A stretch of 64,000 nucleotides of DNA from positions 29,023,712-29,087,711 of the forward strand of contig NC_092875.1 in assembly GCF_028372415.1 (NCBI RefSeq), in the 5' to 3' direction. Shown here in pieces: positions 10,246-21,449 of the stretch. Within the stretch, counting starts at the first letter, position 1; every line of letters starts with the position of its first letter. A program made the translations under genes and the position numbers. Origin of the DNA: Notamacropus eugenii. Lineage: Eukaryota > Chordata > Mammalia > Diprotodontia > Macropodidae. Under the pieces are notes generated by a model. That model was not told the DNA's origin, ran no database searches, and was given only the letters and a program-made list of their open reading frames with translations.

Positions 10246-10329
10246 AGTAGAATTGTGGTGAATGCCCAGTGGATAACTATATATTCTTTTCTTTCTGATT
10301 TTTAGAAAAGTTGTTTTCCTTCCATCCCT

Positions 10330-10560
10330 GAAAACATTATAGATATCTAGGACATTCCAAGCTTTACTAGTTTAACGCTGGACTGAGACTTTTGGGACAA
10401 CACCCTAGGTTACAGAATAGGAGAATTTGAGTGACTTGACCAAGACCCCACATGGAGCAAGTCCCAGAGACAAGAATTCAAAAGTCCTGTCTCTTGATTC
10501 CAAATCCAAACTGGGCTTTTCTCACTCTGCCACCTTGTTTACTTTTTCTATGATCTCCCG
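10330..10560 (-). repeat. MIR3-like SINE
   Basis: 'gagtgacttgaccaagaccc', then 'aattcaaaagtcctgtctct' and the head 'ctcactctgccacc'. Confidence 0.55.
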
Positions 10561-10644
10561 GTGCCTAGCGCCATGCTGGATGCTAGAAAAGACTTGACAA
10601 TTATGACCTTCAAGCTTTTGATATGATCAATTACATCATGGAGG

Positions 10645-10855
10645 AGGTGATAGGGAGCAGGATAAAGAATGTTGGGTTTGGAGTCAAGAGAACCTGGGTT
10701 GATAATCCTGGTCACTTGCTACCTGTGTGACCTTGAGCAAGTCACCTAACTACCCTGGGCCTCCCGTTTCCTCCTTTGTAAAAGGAGGCAGTTGGACTAG
10801 ATGACTTTAAAGTCCCTTCTAACTCTAAATTCTTGGATCCTCTGATTTTTTGGGG
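10645..10855 (+). repeat. MIR3-like SINE, near full length
   Basis: Head 'tttggagtcaagagaacctg', body 'gtgaccttgagcaagtcacc', linker 'gttggactagatgacttta' and tail 'gtcccttctaactctaaatt'. It is one of the clearest copies of the CR1/L3-tailed type here. Confidence 0.85.
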
Positions 10856-10934
10856 AAAGGGAGGGATGTTTTGTTGAGTTCTTTCAATTTCCTTAGGAGT
10901 TCCCTCCTTTCTTCTTTCTAGTGAAAAACAGCTC

Positions 10935-11140
10935 AGAGCATAACAGAATAGCTGATATTCAAATATAACTTTTCAATTTAAAAAGCGTTTATGTGCGTTA
11001 TCCCATTTGAGCCTCATGATCCTTGAAGATAATCATCATTATGCCCATTTAATAGATGAGAAAGCTGAGACTGAAAGGGAAGTGATTTGCTCAGAGTTCA
11101 GCTAGTAAACTGTACACCTGGGATTTCAAGGCAAGTCTTT
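10935..11140 (-). repeat. MIR
   Basis: 'catttgagcctcatgatcct', 'cccatttaatagatgagaaa' and 'gagttcagctagtaaactg' in reverse MIR order. Confidence 0.65.
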
Positions 11141-11199
11141 TGGCAAAAAATCTAGTTCTCTTTCTGCATCAAGCCTCTTCTGGTCCCTTTAGCTTCTAG

Positions 11200-12355
11200 A
11201 ATCTCCCTCTCCTTAGCCCATCCCCAAATTTACCTTGTAATTATTTCATATCTAACTTTGAGGGGCAGTGGATAAATCAACACAGGGGCTGGAGGTACTG
11301 TGCCTACTCCCTGTTCTATATCTAGGCATGAAGCATGGACTGGATTTAGATCTCAGTAGTCTACCCTCTAATGAGATGGAGGCCAGGCTCTGGGCTCCCA
11401 CATTTATTGTCTCATCAAATCCCTTACCTCATCATAGGAAAATTGCTTAAGCCTTAGGTTTATGGCTCACAGATCTAGGGTATCCCCTCAGGAGGGGGAG
11501 GGAAGTACTCAATGTACAACATGAATTAGAAATGTCACAGATAATTTATTCCTCCCCCCAAAAAAATGAAATGCTAAACTCAGGACTCCCATATTAAAAG
11601 AACAGAATTCAGGAATTGAACTTGTATGTGCTGGTTGGCTGATAAATAAACCTCAGCAGAACATAATGCAGTTTGTGGAATTGCTGACCAGGCATTTAAA
11701 TTTCACTTCGGCTCTTTGCTAGCCTTCCACTCCAAACTCAAACCTTTTCTGATCAGTTTGCCCAGCTGCTACCCACAGCTGTGTGCATCTGTCACTATCA
11801 GCCATTTCTCCGTCTCACACAGCCATCCCCCTCACTCTTTAGGCCTAGGACCTTCAAATCTTTCAAACTCATAATATTATTCCTAAACCCGGACAGGACC
11901 ATCTCTAGGTTACTGCTCCATCACCTACTCAGAAAAGAAACCTGAAAAAGACAACAGAAACCCAGGCTCATACTTGCATTGCCTAGGTAGGCCATGTGCT
12001 TTGACTGCCGTGCACTCCATGTACCTCATGGAGGCTGGTGTGGGAGGCTGGCAGAATGGGGCCAGCCATCTGTCCTCATCTGACTCTTTGTATGGAGGCT
12101 GATAAATCCCCAACTGGAAGAGAAGAAAGGGCGAGGGGGCTGCTTTCTTTTGCACTTCTACTAAACTGTCAGTTTTTCTGTTTTCTCAGGTGATAAGGGG
12201 ACCCTTGGTCATTTTACAGTGCCAGGCCCTCAGTAATGAATCATATATGAAACCCCAGACCTCAGCTGGAACCAGGAAAGGGTACTGACTGTGCCCTGTT
12301 AGGGGGAGGGGGAAAGGGCCCCTGATTCATACATTTGCCTATTTATATTCACGAA
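11200..12355. other. Largest repeat-poor block of the 6-18 kb region
   Basis: No transposon recognised over about 1.1 kb. 11560-11720 ('ggctgataaataaacctcag', 'ggcatttaaatttcacttcg') is AT-rich and looks like a possible conserved non-coding element. Frames at 11268-11450 and 11925-12155 lack domains. Confidence 0.35.
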
Positions 12356-12359
12356 GCCT

Positions 12360-12830
12360 CTCTGATATAATAATAATGATAATAAAATAGTTAGAATGTA
12401 CATAGCTCTTTAAGGTTTCTAAAGCACTTCGCAAATATTATATTATTTGATCCTCAAAAAAAGTTTAGGAATTGGGTGTTATGATTATCCCCATTTTACA
12501 GATGAAGAGACCAAGGCACAGAGAAGTAATATAAGCCCTTCCAGAGCAGGGACTGTTTCATTCTTTGTATTTGTCAGCTTAGCACAGTGACTGACACACA
12601 ATAAGCCATTAATAAATGTTTGTTGACTGAATGTGTCACAACTATCTGTAAGCAGAAGCACAGATGTGGAACTTAAAGGACCCAAATCTTCATTTTACAA
12701 TGAGGGAAACTGAGACCCCAAAGGGGGGAAGTGACATACCCAAGGTCACCTAATAATGTCAGAATTTGAACATGAAACTCCATACATTTCCAGTACTTTC
12801 TCTGCCCCTCCATGCTGCCTCTTGCATTGG
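12360..12830. repeat. MIR (-), L2 end (+) and MIR3-like (-) in succession
   Basis: 12360-12530 is a reverse MIR interrupted at 12536-12640 by a plus L2 end ('tagcacagtgactgacacac', 'aataaatgtttgttgactga'). 12650-12830 is a reverse MIR3-like copy with head 'ccatgctgcctctt'. Confidence 0.65.
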
Positions 12831-13411
12831 CTCTTTTTCTCCCTGGGTAAAAAGAGGCAGAGACAAGAACAAGAGCTGCTCTTTGCCTCAGGCTGTTCAG
12901 ACGGCTGGATATTTTTAGTTGCTTAGGAAGTCTCCAAGTAACACAGACACAGGCTTAGAACATGCTTTGTCAGCTCAGCCTCCACCGTCCCACTCGAGAG
13001 GTTGATGGCTGACTTTCAACAGCTTTGCTGATGCAGCCTGGAATGTTTATATCCACAATCGAGCACTCATGGGTGCCTGGCCCTGAATTTTTACCCTCCT
13101 ATTGGAAAAGTACAGCATGGACAAAGCAATTTTTCACTCTTTCTGGTTTTCCTCACGTAGGACAAGAGTACAGTGTCCTTTTCTTTCCTCAGATTTTTCC
13201 TAGATTACCTTGTCTGGTTATCTCCTTTGCCCCCACCACTGCCTACTTTGAATTACACTTATCTCTGTATATGTAGTATCTATCCCTCCACTCCCACCTC
13301 TGAAAATAGAGCCCTCACCCTGCTTATTAAGGGCATGGGCTTTATGCTCTTTGATTTAAAAAAAAATTTTAAAGATCTGATATTACTTGGCTTTCCATCA
13401 TCCTCCTAAGA
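12831..13411. other. Unique sequence
   Basis: No repeat recognised. The plus-strand frames at 13025-13276 and 13173-13409 overlap each other and have no known domain. Confidence 0.35.
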
Positions 13412-13590
13412 TCATAAATGTAGTGCTGGAAGGGTCCTTGAGTCCACTGAGCTCTATTTTATGGATAATGAGTTAAGGTACTAGGACATCAAGCAAAATC
13501 GCTCTGCAGCTGATAAGTAGTGTCTTGAGTGGGATTCGAACCCAAGTCTTCCTGATTCCAAGTTTACAGCTCCATCTACTCCTCCAGGAT
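13412..13590 (-). repeat. MIR3-like SINE
   Basis: 'tgctggaagggtccttgagt' through 'gattcgaacccaagtcttcc', full reverse order. Confidence 0.75.
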
Positions 13591-13955
13591 GCTTGGTAGA
13601 TTTTATAATTGAATTCTTCCACTCAGACAACCATCCCTTATGAGAAAGAATTGAAAAGAAAGAAGAAAAAAATAAACTTAGGGAAATGAATCAACACATT
13701 AATGGAGTTCCACTGTGTACGCAGTGCTTCATGGTTCCCTGTCTCTACAAAGAAAGGAAGGAGATGTATTTTCTCAGGTTTTAGGGGAATGGGAGTGGGG
13801 CAAGCTTGGTGATGATACTTACATGATTTTTTTTAAATTATAGGTTTTTTAAAAAATGCTTTCATTTGTATTGTCATAGGCGTTGAGAACATAGTTTACT
13901 TTCCAAGAGTTCATATAGACCTGCCATGTTTTGGTTTTGCCATGTTGAGCACATT
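13591..13955. other. Unique A-rich sequence
   Basis: Contains A-rich runs and no recognised element. Confidence 0.35.
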
Positions 13956-14062
13956 ACCACGTAAACAGCAGGGGCTTAATAGATATTTGTTGAATGATGG
14001 GCAATCTTCAGTGCCTAGCATGCAGTAGGCACTTAATAAATACTTATTGACCCACTGACCGA
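13956..14062 (+). repeat. Two L2 3' ends in tandem
   Basis: 'gcaggggcttaatagatatt' followed about 60 bases later by 'gcagtaggcacttaataaat'. Confidence 0.65.
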
Positions 14063-14387
14063 CAAGCAATGCTTCCTTGTTCTGAAGACAGAGTAAATTA
14101 AAGATTGTGAGGCAGGAATTTATATTTTAGATCAGAAAAGTATAATTATTTTCCTCATATCTTCCACCTTTCTTGAGGAATTTCAGTATAGATAGGTCCT
14201 GATTAGAATGAATAAAAAACTTTTAAAGTAATTGCATGTATTCAAATTCCCATTATTTGAAGTTATAATTGTGTGAAATATTGTAATTGGTTCCAGCCCA
14301 ATAGAAATATGAAATGTGAATCCAAATAATACAATCACTTCAGGGGACTCATTTACACTCATAGGGACCTAGCTACATATTTAAACC
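14063..14387. other. Unassigned AT-rich sequence
   Basis: 14230-14350 has a weakly inverted look ('cccattatttgaagttataa' against 'tccaaataatacaatc') and could be an old DNA transposon. I cannot support that further. Confidence 0.3.
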
Positions 14388-14800
14388 AACAAGCATTTAT
14401 TAAGTGTCTGCTATGTGCCAGGTGACAGCTGGGTGGCACCGTATATAGAGCACTCACTGGCCCTAGAGTCAAGAGGACCTGAGTTCAATATGACCTCAGA
14501 TACTTATTAGCTGTGTGACCTTGGGTGAGTCACTTGACCCTGTGTGCCTCACTTTTTTCTTATCTGTAAAATGAACTGAAGAAGGAAATGGCAAACCACT
14601 TCCAGTATTTTTGCTAAGAAAACCCCAAATAGGGTCACAAAGAATCAGACATAACAGAAATGACTCAGCAATGACTACATGCCAGGCACTCTGTTAAGCA
14701 ATGGGTATACTCTAATAGACACATGATATCTGGATATCCAAAATAAATGAAACAGCTCTTGTCCTCAAGGAACTTACATCCCACTGGGAGGAAATAATGT
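14388..14800 (-). repeat. L2 3' end split by a SINE-R
   Basis: The left part 14388-14422 ends in 'ctatgtgccagg'. The right part from 14675 restarts with 'ctacatgccagg' and continues 'cactctgttaagcaatggg'. The SINE between them is listed separately. Confidence 0.8.
14423..14674 (+). repeat. SINE-R inserted in L2, with target-site duplication
   Basis: Head 'gacagctgggtggcac', tail 'aaaccccaaatagggtcaca'. Flanked by 12-bp direct repeats at 14411-14422 and 14675-14686 (10 of 12 identical), the expected footprint of target-primed insertion. Confidence 0.85.
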
Positions 14801-14844
14801 GTATCCAGATAAATAAATTCAAAATATATACAAATTAATCAGTC

Positions 14845-15060
14845 AAGAAACATGCATTTATTAAGTGTCTACTTACTGTGTGTGTGCCAAGGGCTGAGCT
14901 AGGTTCCGGGGGTATAAAGACACAAGTGAAAAGAATCCCTGCCTCCCAGGGAGCTGGAATTTAGGTAAACTGGTGCTGAGCAAGAGAAATCAAATCTGTC
15001 ACTCGCTCTTATCATGATGTCTTGGGTGTAGTAGGTCCCCAGTAAATAAATACCTTTAGG
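14845..15060. repeat. L2 ends, minus then plus
   Basis: 14845-14970 reads 'catttattaagtgtctactt' in reverse L2 order. 15000-15060 has a short plus L2-like piece ('gtagtaggtccccagtaaat'). Confidence 0.6.
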
Positions 15061-15104
15061 TATTGGGTTGGATTGAATTGGAATGATTATCCCTGACCAC
15101 CTTC

Positions 15105-15250
15105 CAAATATCTCATAGTGGGTCCCCTAGCCTTGTGTTTGGTAATTAAATGCATCGTAATTAAGGCCTCCTAGTTAAACATCATTACCCCATCAGACTT
15201 GTGCGTACAAATCTCCCTAAATCCCAAGACTTGCGATATGATTTGGGACA
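15105..15250. promoter_or_regulatory. Candidate conserved non-coding element
   Basis: Repeat-free and rich in homeodomain cores: 'ggtaattaaatgcatcg', 'gtaattaaggcc' and 'agttaaacatcattacccc', with retained CpGs at 'catcgtaa', 'gtgcgtac' and 'cttgcgat'. Function is inferred. Confidence 0.35.
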
Positions 15251-15364
15251 ACTTTTGATCTCCCTGAGGTGCGTATCCAGGTCAAATCCTTGCAGTGCTC
15301 TTTCTGGTTGAGCCTGAAGATGGGTGGATCAGGCAGCTGGATCAACAGAGCTAACAAGTCCGAT

Positions 15365-15560
15365 CCACAAGTCAACAAGCATTTATTAAGCACCTACTGT
15401 GTGCCAGGCACTGAGCTCAGCTCTGGGGACAAAAAAAAAAGAGAGTTTATACTCTCAAGAGTATAAACAGATAAGGAAAATAAAAACACATGCAAATGAA
15501 TCAATCAACGCATTTTTATTACATTCCTACTATGTGCTTCCTGACTTGAGGAGCGACAAC
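15365..15560 (-). repeat. L2 3' ends
   Basis: 15365-15470 contains 'agcacctactgtgtgccagg'. A second partial start follows at 15495-15560 ('gaatcaatcaacgc'). Confidence 0.7.
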
Positions 15561-16029
15561 AGCTAACATTCATCCAGTGCATAATGGCTTGCAAAGTGCT
15601 TTCTGGACATGATGCCATTTGTTCGGCCAAGGACAACAGAGCCCAGATTCCCACAGTAACTGTAGTGGTGAGGACAATGTAGAAGTCTCAGCTAATGCAT
15701 CTGTATCACCAGGACACCAGACTGGCTGATACTTGAGCTTTTAAAAAGCCTGGTAGGGACAGAAGCTGTCCTTCCAAGGAGCTATCAGTGTCCTTGAATG
15801 AAAGGGAGCAGACTAAAGCTAGCCCTAAGAATAATGACCCCACCTCAGAGAAAGCATCTTCCCCCTCATCTCACAAGTTGGCTATTCTCTTGTGAACCTC
15901 AGCCCAATGGTCCCACTCTATCCGAAAAACTGAGCTGAAAAGCATCTCTCTGGGAAGCAGTTTTGGTGTCCTTTCTTCCTTCTTTCCTTCCTTCTTTCCT
16001 TTCTGTCTGTCTTTCTTTCCAAGAAGAAG
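15561..16029. other. Unique sequence plus pyrimidine tract
   Basis: 15965-16020 is a C/T-rich simple repeat. The rest is unassigned. The minus-strand frames across it are antisense to the tract. Confidence 0.4.
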
Positions 16030-16262
16030 TATGATACAGTAGAAGGATATACGATTTGGTGTCAGATCTGTTAGGTTCAATTCCCTGAACAACCACTGAT
16101 TCTCTTAGCGACCTTGGGCAAATCACTTAACATCTTAATGCCTCAGTTCCCACATCTGTAAAATAGGGATAATAATACTTAGCCAGCTCACAGGGGTGTT
16201 GTAAGAATTAATTAATGCTTATAAAGGACTTTGAGAAGCATGGGATGAAAGGTTTTAAATGC
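16030..16262 (+). repeat. MIR, full length
   Basis: Head 'gatacagtagaaggatatac', CORE region 'cttgggcaaatcacttaaca', 'aaaatagggataataatact' and end 'gggtgttgtaagaattaatt'. All MIR sections appear in order. Confidence 0.85.
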
Positions 16263-16631
16263 AAAGCAGGGATGATTTGGAGGAGTTGAGTTTCCTGCTG
16301 TCAGTCAGGCTGAGCAGGCTGGGACAGAGACCTTCTAGAGGAGTTTTTAGCCCATCCCTGTTAAGCCTGGAAAGCAACTGAAAATCATATTCAGACTTCA
16401 AAACATCGTTGGATTGGGGCCTGTTGAAGAATTCTTCTCTTTTCCCTATTTCCCAAAATATGGTTAAGTTTTGCTTAAACTCCTTTACCATTAAATTCAA
16501 TTTTAAAATATTATTATTAAAAACGTAGTCTGTGCCAGAGATATGAAGGCAAATGCATTCGCACCATCAAGGAGACTACATTCTATTTCATTTTGACATA
16601 GATTTGGTGAATGTGATGATGAGTGACCCCA
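16263..16631. other. Unique sequence
   Basis: No recognised repeat. The minus-strand frame 16255-16500 has no known domain. Confidence 0.35.
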
Positions 16632-16742
16632 TCAATCAACTAATATTCAATAGATGCCTACTACGTGCAAGGCACTGGAGATACAAAGACAGAAATGAAA
16701 TAACATCTGGCCTCAAGGGGCTCACAGTCTTCCAGAAAGTAA
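16632..16742 (-). repeat. L2 3' end
   Basis: 'agatgcctactacgtgcaag' and 'ggcctcaaggggctcacagt'. The last segment resembles the L2-derived sequence from which mammalian miR-28 arose, but I see no hairpin here. Confidence 0.7.
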
Positions 16743-16744
16743 CA

Positions 16745-16930
16745 ACACAGAAGCATCCTATGATCACAAAGGTGGAACTGAGAGGGATCTTAGGAGAGTC
16801 ATTGAGTCCAACCACCTCATTTTTTCAGAAAAAGTAACTGAGACCCAGGAAAACAAATGGACTTACCCAAGACCACACAGACAATAAGTTTCAGAGGTAG
16901 GCTTTTGTCCTTGGGTTCCCCAGGTCCTCA
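16745..16930 (-). repeat. MIR3-like SINE
   Basis: 'actgagagggatcttaggag', 'agtccaaccacctcat' and 'cccaagaccacacagacaat' in reverse order. Confidence 0.75.
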
Positions 16931-17179
16931 GATTTCAAATCTAGCAGGTACAGACAAATCAATACAAGATAATTTGAACATGATATGAAAATGCTAACTG
17001 GGGAAGAATATCAGAGCAGGCTTTGTGAATTTCCCAACTTCGTAAATTTAAAATCTTTTGAGGATGACTTGAGGTGTAAAGGAAAGCATATCCCTCTCCC
17101 CTAAACAAAGTTGAGGCACAAAGGCTTATAAATTTAAAACTGCAACAGACTTTAGAAGTCATTCAGTTCAATACAATAA

Positions 17180-17620
17180 AATAATCCAATCCAATAAACA
17201 TTTATTAAGCACCTACTGGGTGCCAGGCACTGTGCTAAGGAGATAATTAATAAAGGAAAGACAGCTCTTGCCATCAAGGAGCTTACAATCTGAAGGGGGA
17301 GATACCACACAAAAAGAAGCAGGAAAGAGTACCAAGGAGAACTTGGCCATGGGGTCATCTTGTTCCATGAAACTGAAACCAGGGAGGATAGCAGCAGCTG
17401 CAGAGTAGTAATCCGACATATAAAAGAAGGCATTGGGAAGAATCTGGGACTCTGACCTCCAGCCCTTCTAATAGAGGGGAAACTGAGGAAGGTCTTGTCA
17501 AAGCTTGAGTCTGCAGCCTAGTGGAGAGTTTAGAAGTGCTGGGCTTATCCTGAGAGGGGTATCTTGTTTTGTGGAGTTGAAACCAGGCAGGGCAGCCGGT
17601 ACAAAGTGAAGTTTTGTACC
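17180..17620 (-). repeat. L2 3' region
   Basis: Starts with 'ccaataaacatttattaagc' and continues into upstream L2 sequence. Within it 'gaaactgaaaccagggagga' (about 17369) and 'gagttgaaaccaggcagggc' (about 17575) form a diverged internal duplicate. Confidence 0.7.
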
Positions 17621-17634
17621 ACCTCATTGTGTAG

Positions 17635-17750
17635 CAGAAGTGGTTAAATGATTTGCTCATAGTGTTACAGAAAGTAAATGAAGATGGGATTCTAACCCAG
17701 GTCCTCTGACTTCAGAACCAGAATCCTTTCCATTATGCCATATTTCCTCT
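17635..17750 (-). repeat. MIR3-like SINE fragment
   Basis: 'ctaacccaggtcctctgact' and head 'ccattatgccatatttcctc'. Confidence 0.65.
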
Positions 17751-17884
17751 ATAAGATGAAAAATGTCAGTCCCAGCCCTCAAAGGGCTTATGTTGTCTTG
17801 GTAGAGGGTATGTGGTAGTGGTAGTGGTCAGGAAGATAAGGATATATGGTGCAAAGATTGGTGGGAGCAAAGGAGAGATCCTTT

Positions 17885-18000
17885 TCTTCCTGCAAGACCA
17901 TCCAAGCACTACCTTCAACATGAAGCCTTTTCTGATCCTCCCAAAGACTAGTGTTCCCCTTCTCTGACTATCTTGTATTTAACTGCCTTGTATTTATCCT
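17885..18000 (+). repeat. L2 3' UTR fragment
   Basis: 'catgaagccttttctgatcc' and 'gccttgtatttatccttg' match the L2 pattern before the tail. Confidence 0.6.
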
Positions 18001-18794
18001 TGTTTATTCCAGGTCCATGCTGCCAACCTACACTCACTCTTGTGGTTTGGGGTCTCCAAAATGATCTACTTACTCCCCTCAGGTTCCTAGGGATAAACCC
18101 CAAGGGGCTGAGTAATGTTGACACTTATGTGCCCCCACCAATTTGCTCTCACTTAACGATAAACCGGTAGACATTAACTAGCTTTTAGGAAAGGGATTTA
18201 CTAAAATGGTATAAAGTTCAATTGATATAAAACATCCACCTTCTCCCCCCATGCACTACAGAGTGTGGACTTAAACTTAAAATAGAAGTTTGTGAAGCAT
18301 ATCCATAGAAAGCACTTGTGGAAAAGGTATACCTCCTTAGTCCTGACTCTAAAAGTCTTTTTCTCCTTTAATGTAGTTCTCACAAAGTTCACTTCAGGGC
18401 ATGATATCTACTATGAATAAGCTTCTCTGTTGCTCAGCTGGCTTCTCCCAAGGCACGGCATCTTCCCTGGATGAATAACTTGGCTATGCTTATTCCTCTT
18501 AAGTTACAGTGCCTCAGCTGAATGGGTCAGCCTGTGGCTGGATTGGGTCAAACAGGTTGCTTAGTGGCTGCTGGGTTAGGTCCCTTCCCTGGGTTAGGTC
18601 ATTCAACTTCTTCATAGTCTTATAAAGTTGCTGCCTGGTCCATCCAACTCAATGGTTGCTGATCCATCACCTCCCTGCTACTTTGTCTATTGTTGCCAGC
18701 TCTGGTGAACTCTATTGCTAATTCTGGGTGCAGGTAGGACCTCTGGATCTCCCAAACTCACAAAGTCTTTACCTGGATACATCCACCTGAGACA
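18001..18794. other. Unclassified ~790-bp block before the L1
   Basis: No SINE, L2 or L1 motifs. It ends exactly where L1 sequence begins. The length and sharp border would fit a solitary LTR fossil or unique DNA, but no diagnostic ends were identified. Confidence 0.3.
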
Positions 18795-19101
18795 AATTTA
18801 TAAAAATACAAGTCATTCTCCGATTGATAAATGGTCAAAGGATATGAATGGACAATTTTCAGACACAGAAATCAAAGTTATCTATAGTCACATGAAAAAA
18901 TGCTCTAAATCACTATTGATTAGAGAAATTCAAATTAAAACAACTCTGAGGTGCCATCTCATACCTATTAGATTGACTACTATGACAAGAAAGGAAAATA
19001 CTAGAAGTTGGAGGGGATGTGGGGAAACTGGGGCACACTATTGTTGCAACTGTTCCAACCATTTTGGAGTACAATTTGGAACTGTGCCCCAAGGGCTATA
19101 A
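18781..19101 (+). pseudogene. L1 ORF2p C-terminal remnant
   Basis: The frame reads 'HSPIDKWSKDMNGQFSD', 'HMKKCSKSLLIREIQIKTT' and 'RSWRGCGETG', matching the conserved C-terminal segment of L1 ORF2p ('HSPIDKWSKDMNRHF…[28 protein letters not shown]…CWRGCGE'). ORF2p is the endonuclease/reverse transcriptase of L1. Only the extreme C-terminus remains and the frame then decays, so it is not functional. The frame continues upstream into non-L1 sequence. Confidence 0.85.
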
Positions 19102-19842
19102 AGCTGTGCATACCCTTTGATCAATACCACAATTAGTTCTATATCCTAAAGACATCAAAAAAAAAAAAAAAGGAAAAAGACCTATGTGTACAAAAATATT
19201 AGTAGCAGCTGTTTTCTTTTTGTGGTGGCTAAGAATTGGAAGTTGAAGGGATGCCCATCAATTGATGGGCAATGGGAATGGCTAAATAAAATGGGAAATG
19301 GCTAAATAAACCATGGTATATGATTGTGATGGAATATTATTGTGCTATAAGAAATGATATAAGAAATGACAAGCAGGATGATTTCAGAAAAACCCGGAAA
19401 GACTTACATGAACTGATGCAAAGTGAAGTGACCAGAATCAGGACAACATAGTATACAGTAACAGTAATATTGTATGATGGATTGTGAATGATTTAGTTAT
19501 CCTCAGCAATATAATGATCCAAGACAATTCCAAAGGACTAATGATTAAACATACTATCTGTCTCTGGAGAAAGAACTGGTATTGTTTAGTATAGACTGAA
19601 ACATGCTATTTTTTGCTTTCTTTCATTCTTTTTCTCTTATTCTAGTCTTCTTATACATAATGACTAATATGGAAATGTTTTATATGATGGCACAGGTATA
19701 ACCTATATTTGATTACATACCATCTCAGGGAGGAGAGGGAAGGAAGGATAGAATTTAGAACTCAAACTTTAAAAAAATATATGTTAAAAATTGTTTTAAC
19801 ATGTAATTGGGGGAGATGTATTTTTTAAAAATACTAAGCACA
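18795..19842 (+). mobile_element. LINE-1, 5'-truncated 3' end
   Basis: Begins in the ORF2 C-terminal region, passes 'accctttgatcaataccaca', 'gatgcccatcaattgatggg' and 'gaactgatgcaaagtgaagt', and ends in the marsupial 3'UTR ('acatgtaattgggggaga'). A tandem 'aaatgggaaatggctaaata' slip occurs near 19285-19310. About 1.05 kb. Confidence 0.9.
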
Positions 19843-20004
19843 AAGAGACAGAGGTAATCATGTGGCCATCACCATCATGTCCTGATGGGAGACAGAGCTG
19901 ATATTCCTTTCCCATTGACTCTCTGGACCACCTACTCAACACATACTTTCCCGCTGATTCTGCTAGGAAGTAAGGCAAAAGAAGACTGGAAAGATAGACA
20001 GAGG
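19843..20004. other. Unassigned flank of the L1
   Basis: No motif recognised. It may be the diverged upstream part of the adjoining L2. Confidence 0.3.
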
Positions 20005-20190
20005 CTAGGTTACGAAGAACTTTGAATGCCACACAGAGGTATTCTGGAGGTGATAAGGAGCCCCTGGAGTTTATTGAGTAGGAAATTGGGGGAGGAGTGG
20101 GGATGTATATATGACATGGTCAGGCCTGTACTTTAGGAAAATCACTGTAGTGCTTGAATGGAGGATGGAGTGGAGTGGGAAGAGTCCCCT
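20005..20190 (-). repeat. L2, internal 3' region
   Basis: 'gaactttgaatgccacacag', 'gataaggagcccctggagtt' and 'acatggtcaggcctgtactt' are the reverse of the L2 segment 'gtggctccctattgcctc'. Confidence 0.65.
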
Positions 20191-20202
20191 ATGTGCTTAA
20201 TG

Positions 20203-20415
20203 GGCAGTTGTTAGGGCACCAACCCAGAAGTTCAGAAGACCTAAGTTCAAATAACTGTGACCTTGGACAAGTCACTTAATCCTTTTTGCCTCAGTTTCTT
20301 CATCTGTAAAATGAGCTGGAGAAGGAAATGGCAAACCACTCCAGTATCTTTGCCAAGAAAACCTCGAAAGGGGTCACAAAGAGTTGGACATGACTGAAAA
20401 ATGACCGAACAACAT
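20203..20415 (+). repeat. SINE-R
   Basis: Full body and tail: 'tttgccaagaaaacctcgaa' and 'ggacatgactgaaaaatg', with the degraded head at 20203. A short reverse L2 end follows to about 20500. Confidence 0.85.
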
Positions 20416-20564
20416 GTTCCAGACACTGTACTGGGCTCTTGAGAAATAAAGACAATTTCTTCCCTAAAAGATCTCACATCAGAGAGTGGACATGATATGT
20501 ATGTATATAGGAAAAAGGCGCTGAAGAAGCAAATTGATATTTAAAATAAAATGTAATATTATCC

Positions 20565-20892
20565 CGGGCAAAGATTCCCAATTTGAGTTCTATATATCAC
20601 CAAAGGATATGAGATTATCAAGAAGTTGTGAGGAATATTTTGATTTTATTTTAAAATTTGATTTCCGATCAATAAAATTACAAAATTGTCCTTAAATTGG
20701 TTTATAAAGCCTAGTGATCCTATGAGTGCTTAAAGGAAACAACCAATGGATCTCTTTATTTTATTTCTTAGGTATCTAAGCATCTTAAGCTTTGAAATTT
20801 TGCCCCTTTTCCATTGGATAGGGAGTACAGGAAAGTTTTCTAAAACTCAAAGGATGCAAGGGTCAGAAATGTTTGAGAACCCCTGATTGAGG
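20565..20892. mobile_element. hAT-like MITE (MER5/Charlie style), low certainty
   Basis: Right end 'gtttgagaacccctgatt' matches the reverse of the common hAT terminus 'aggggttctcaaac'. The left end 'caaagattcccaattt' is a degraded counterpart. The AT-rich interior has no coding sequence. Confidence 0.5.
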
Positions 20893-20899
20893 CTTGTTT

Positions 20900-21035
20900 T
20901 CAACAAGCCAGGGTCACATGGGACCTTAAATGAATCCACCTAAGGTCACCCAGTCTGTACAACCTGTACTCAGACTCAAGTCTCTTGATTCCTTGTCCAA
21001 GGCTCTTTCCATTACACCATGCTTGTCTCTTCCAG
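20900..21035 (-). repeat. MIR3-like fragment
   Basis: 'ctaaggtcacccagtctgta' and head 'ccattacaccatgcttgtct'. Confidence 0.6.
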
Positions 21036-21445
21036 CTATTAATTTAGCTGTGCTGAAAGCAAAAGACCACAGCGAGAGAGTTCTTTTCCCTGCAGCACAA
21101 CTGGAGAGGTGGATGTGATCTCTGTAAAGCCACTGAAAGTAGAAATAAAAAAAATACACTTTTTCGTAGATAAGCGTAGTGTATATCTATATATCTATGT
21201 GTAGAAATCACCCTGAAGCTGAAAATAATAGCTCTTTGTACCTAAATAGATGTTGATATCTATCTCCCACATGAGAGATTTAAGAAGAAGGAAAGGTCTG
21301 GCCAGGGATCTTAATAACTCAGGTTTTCCCCTACATTATCCAGGCAACTCAGCCCTCAAAAACTTACTCCTCCTCCCTTTTTTCTTTCCAATACGCAATG
21401 GTATTTGAAAGTGGTTGTATAGAGATGGCTGACAGGATATCATTG
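21036..21445. other. Unique sequence
   Basis: No repeat recognised apart from TA-rich stretches near 21180. Confidence 0.35.
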
Positions 21446-21449
21446 TGTT

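Noticed and set aside
18715-18780. Start codon of the L1 ORF2 remnant frame as a true start
   Set aside because: The upstream part is non-L1 sequence that is open by chance. Homology begins after it.
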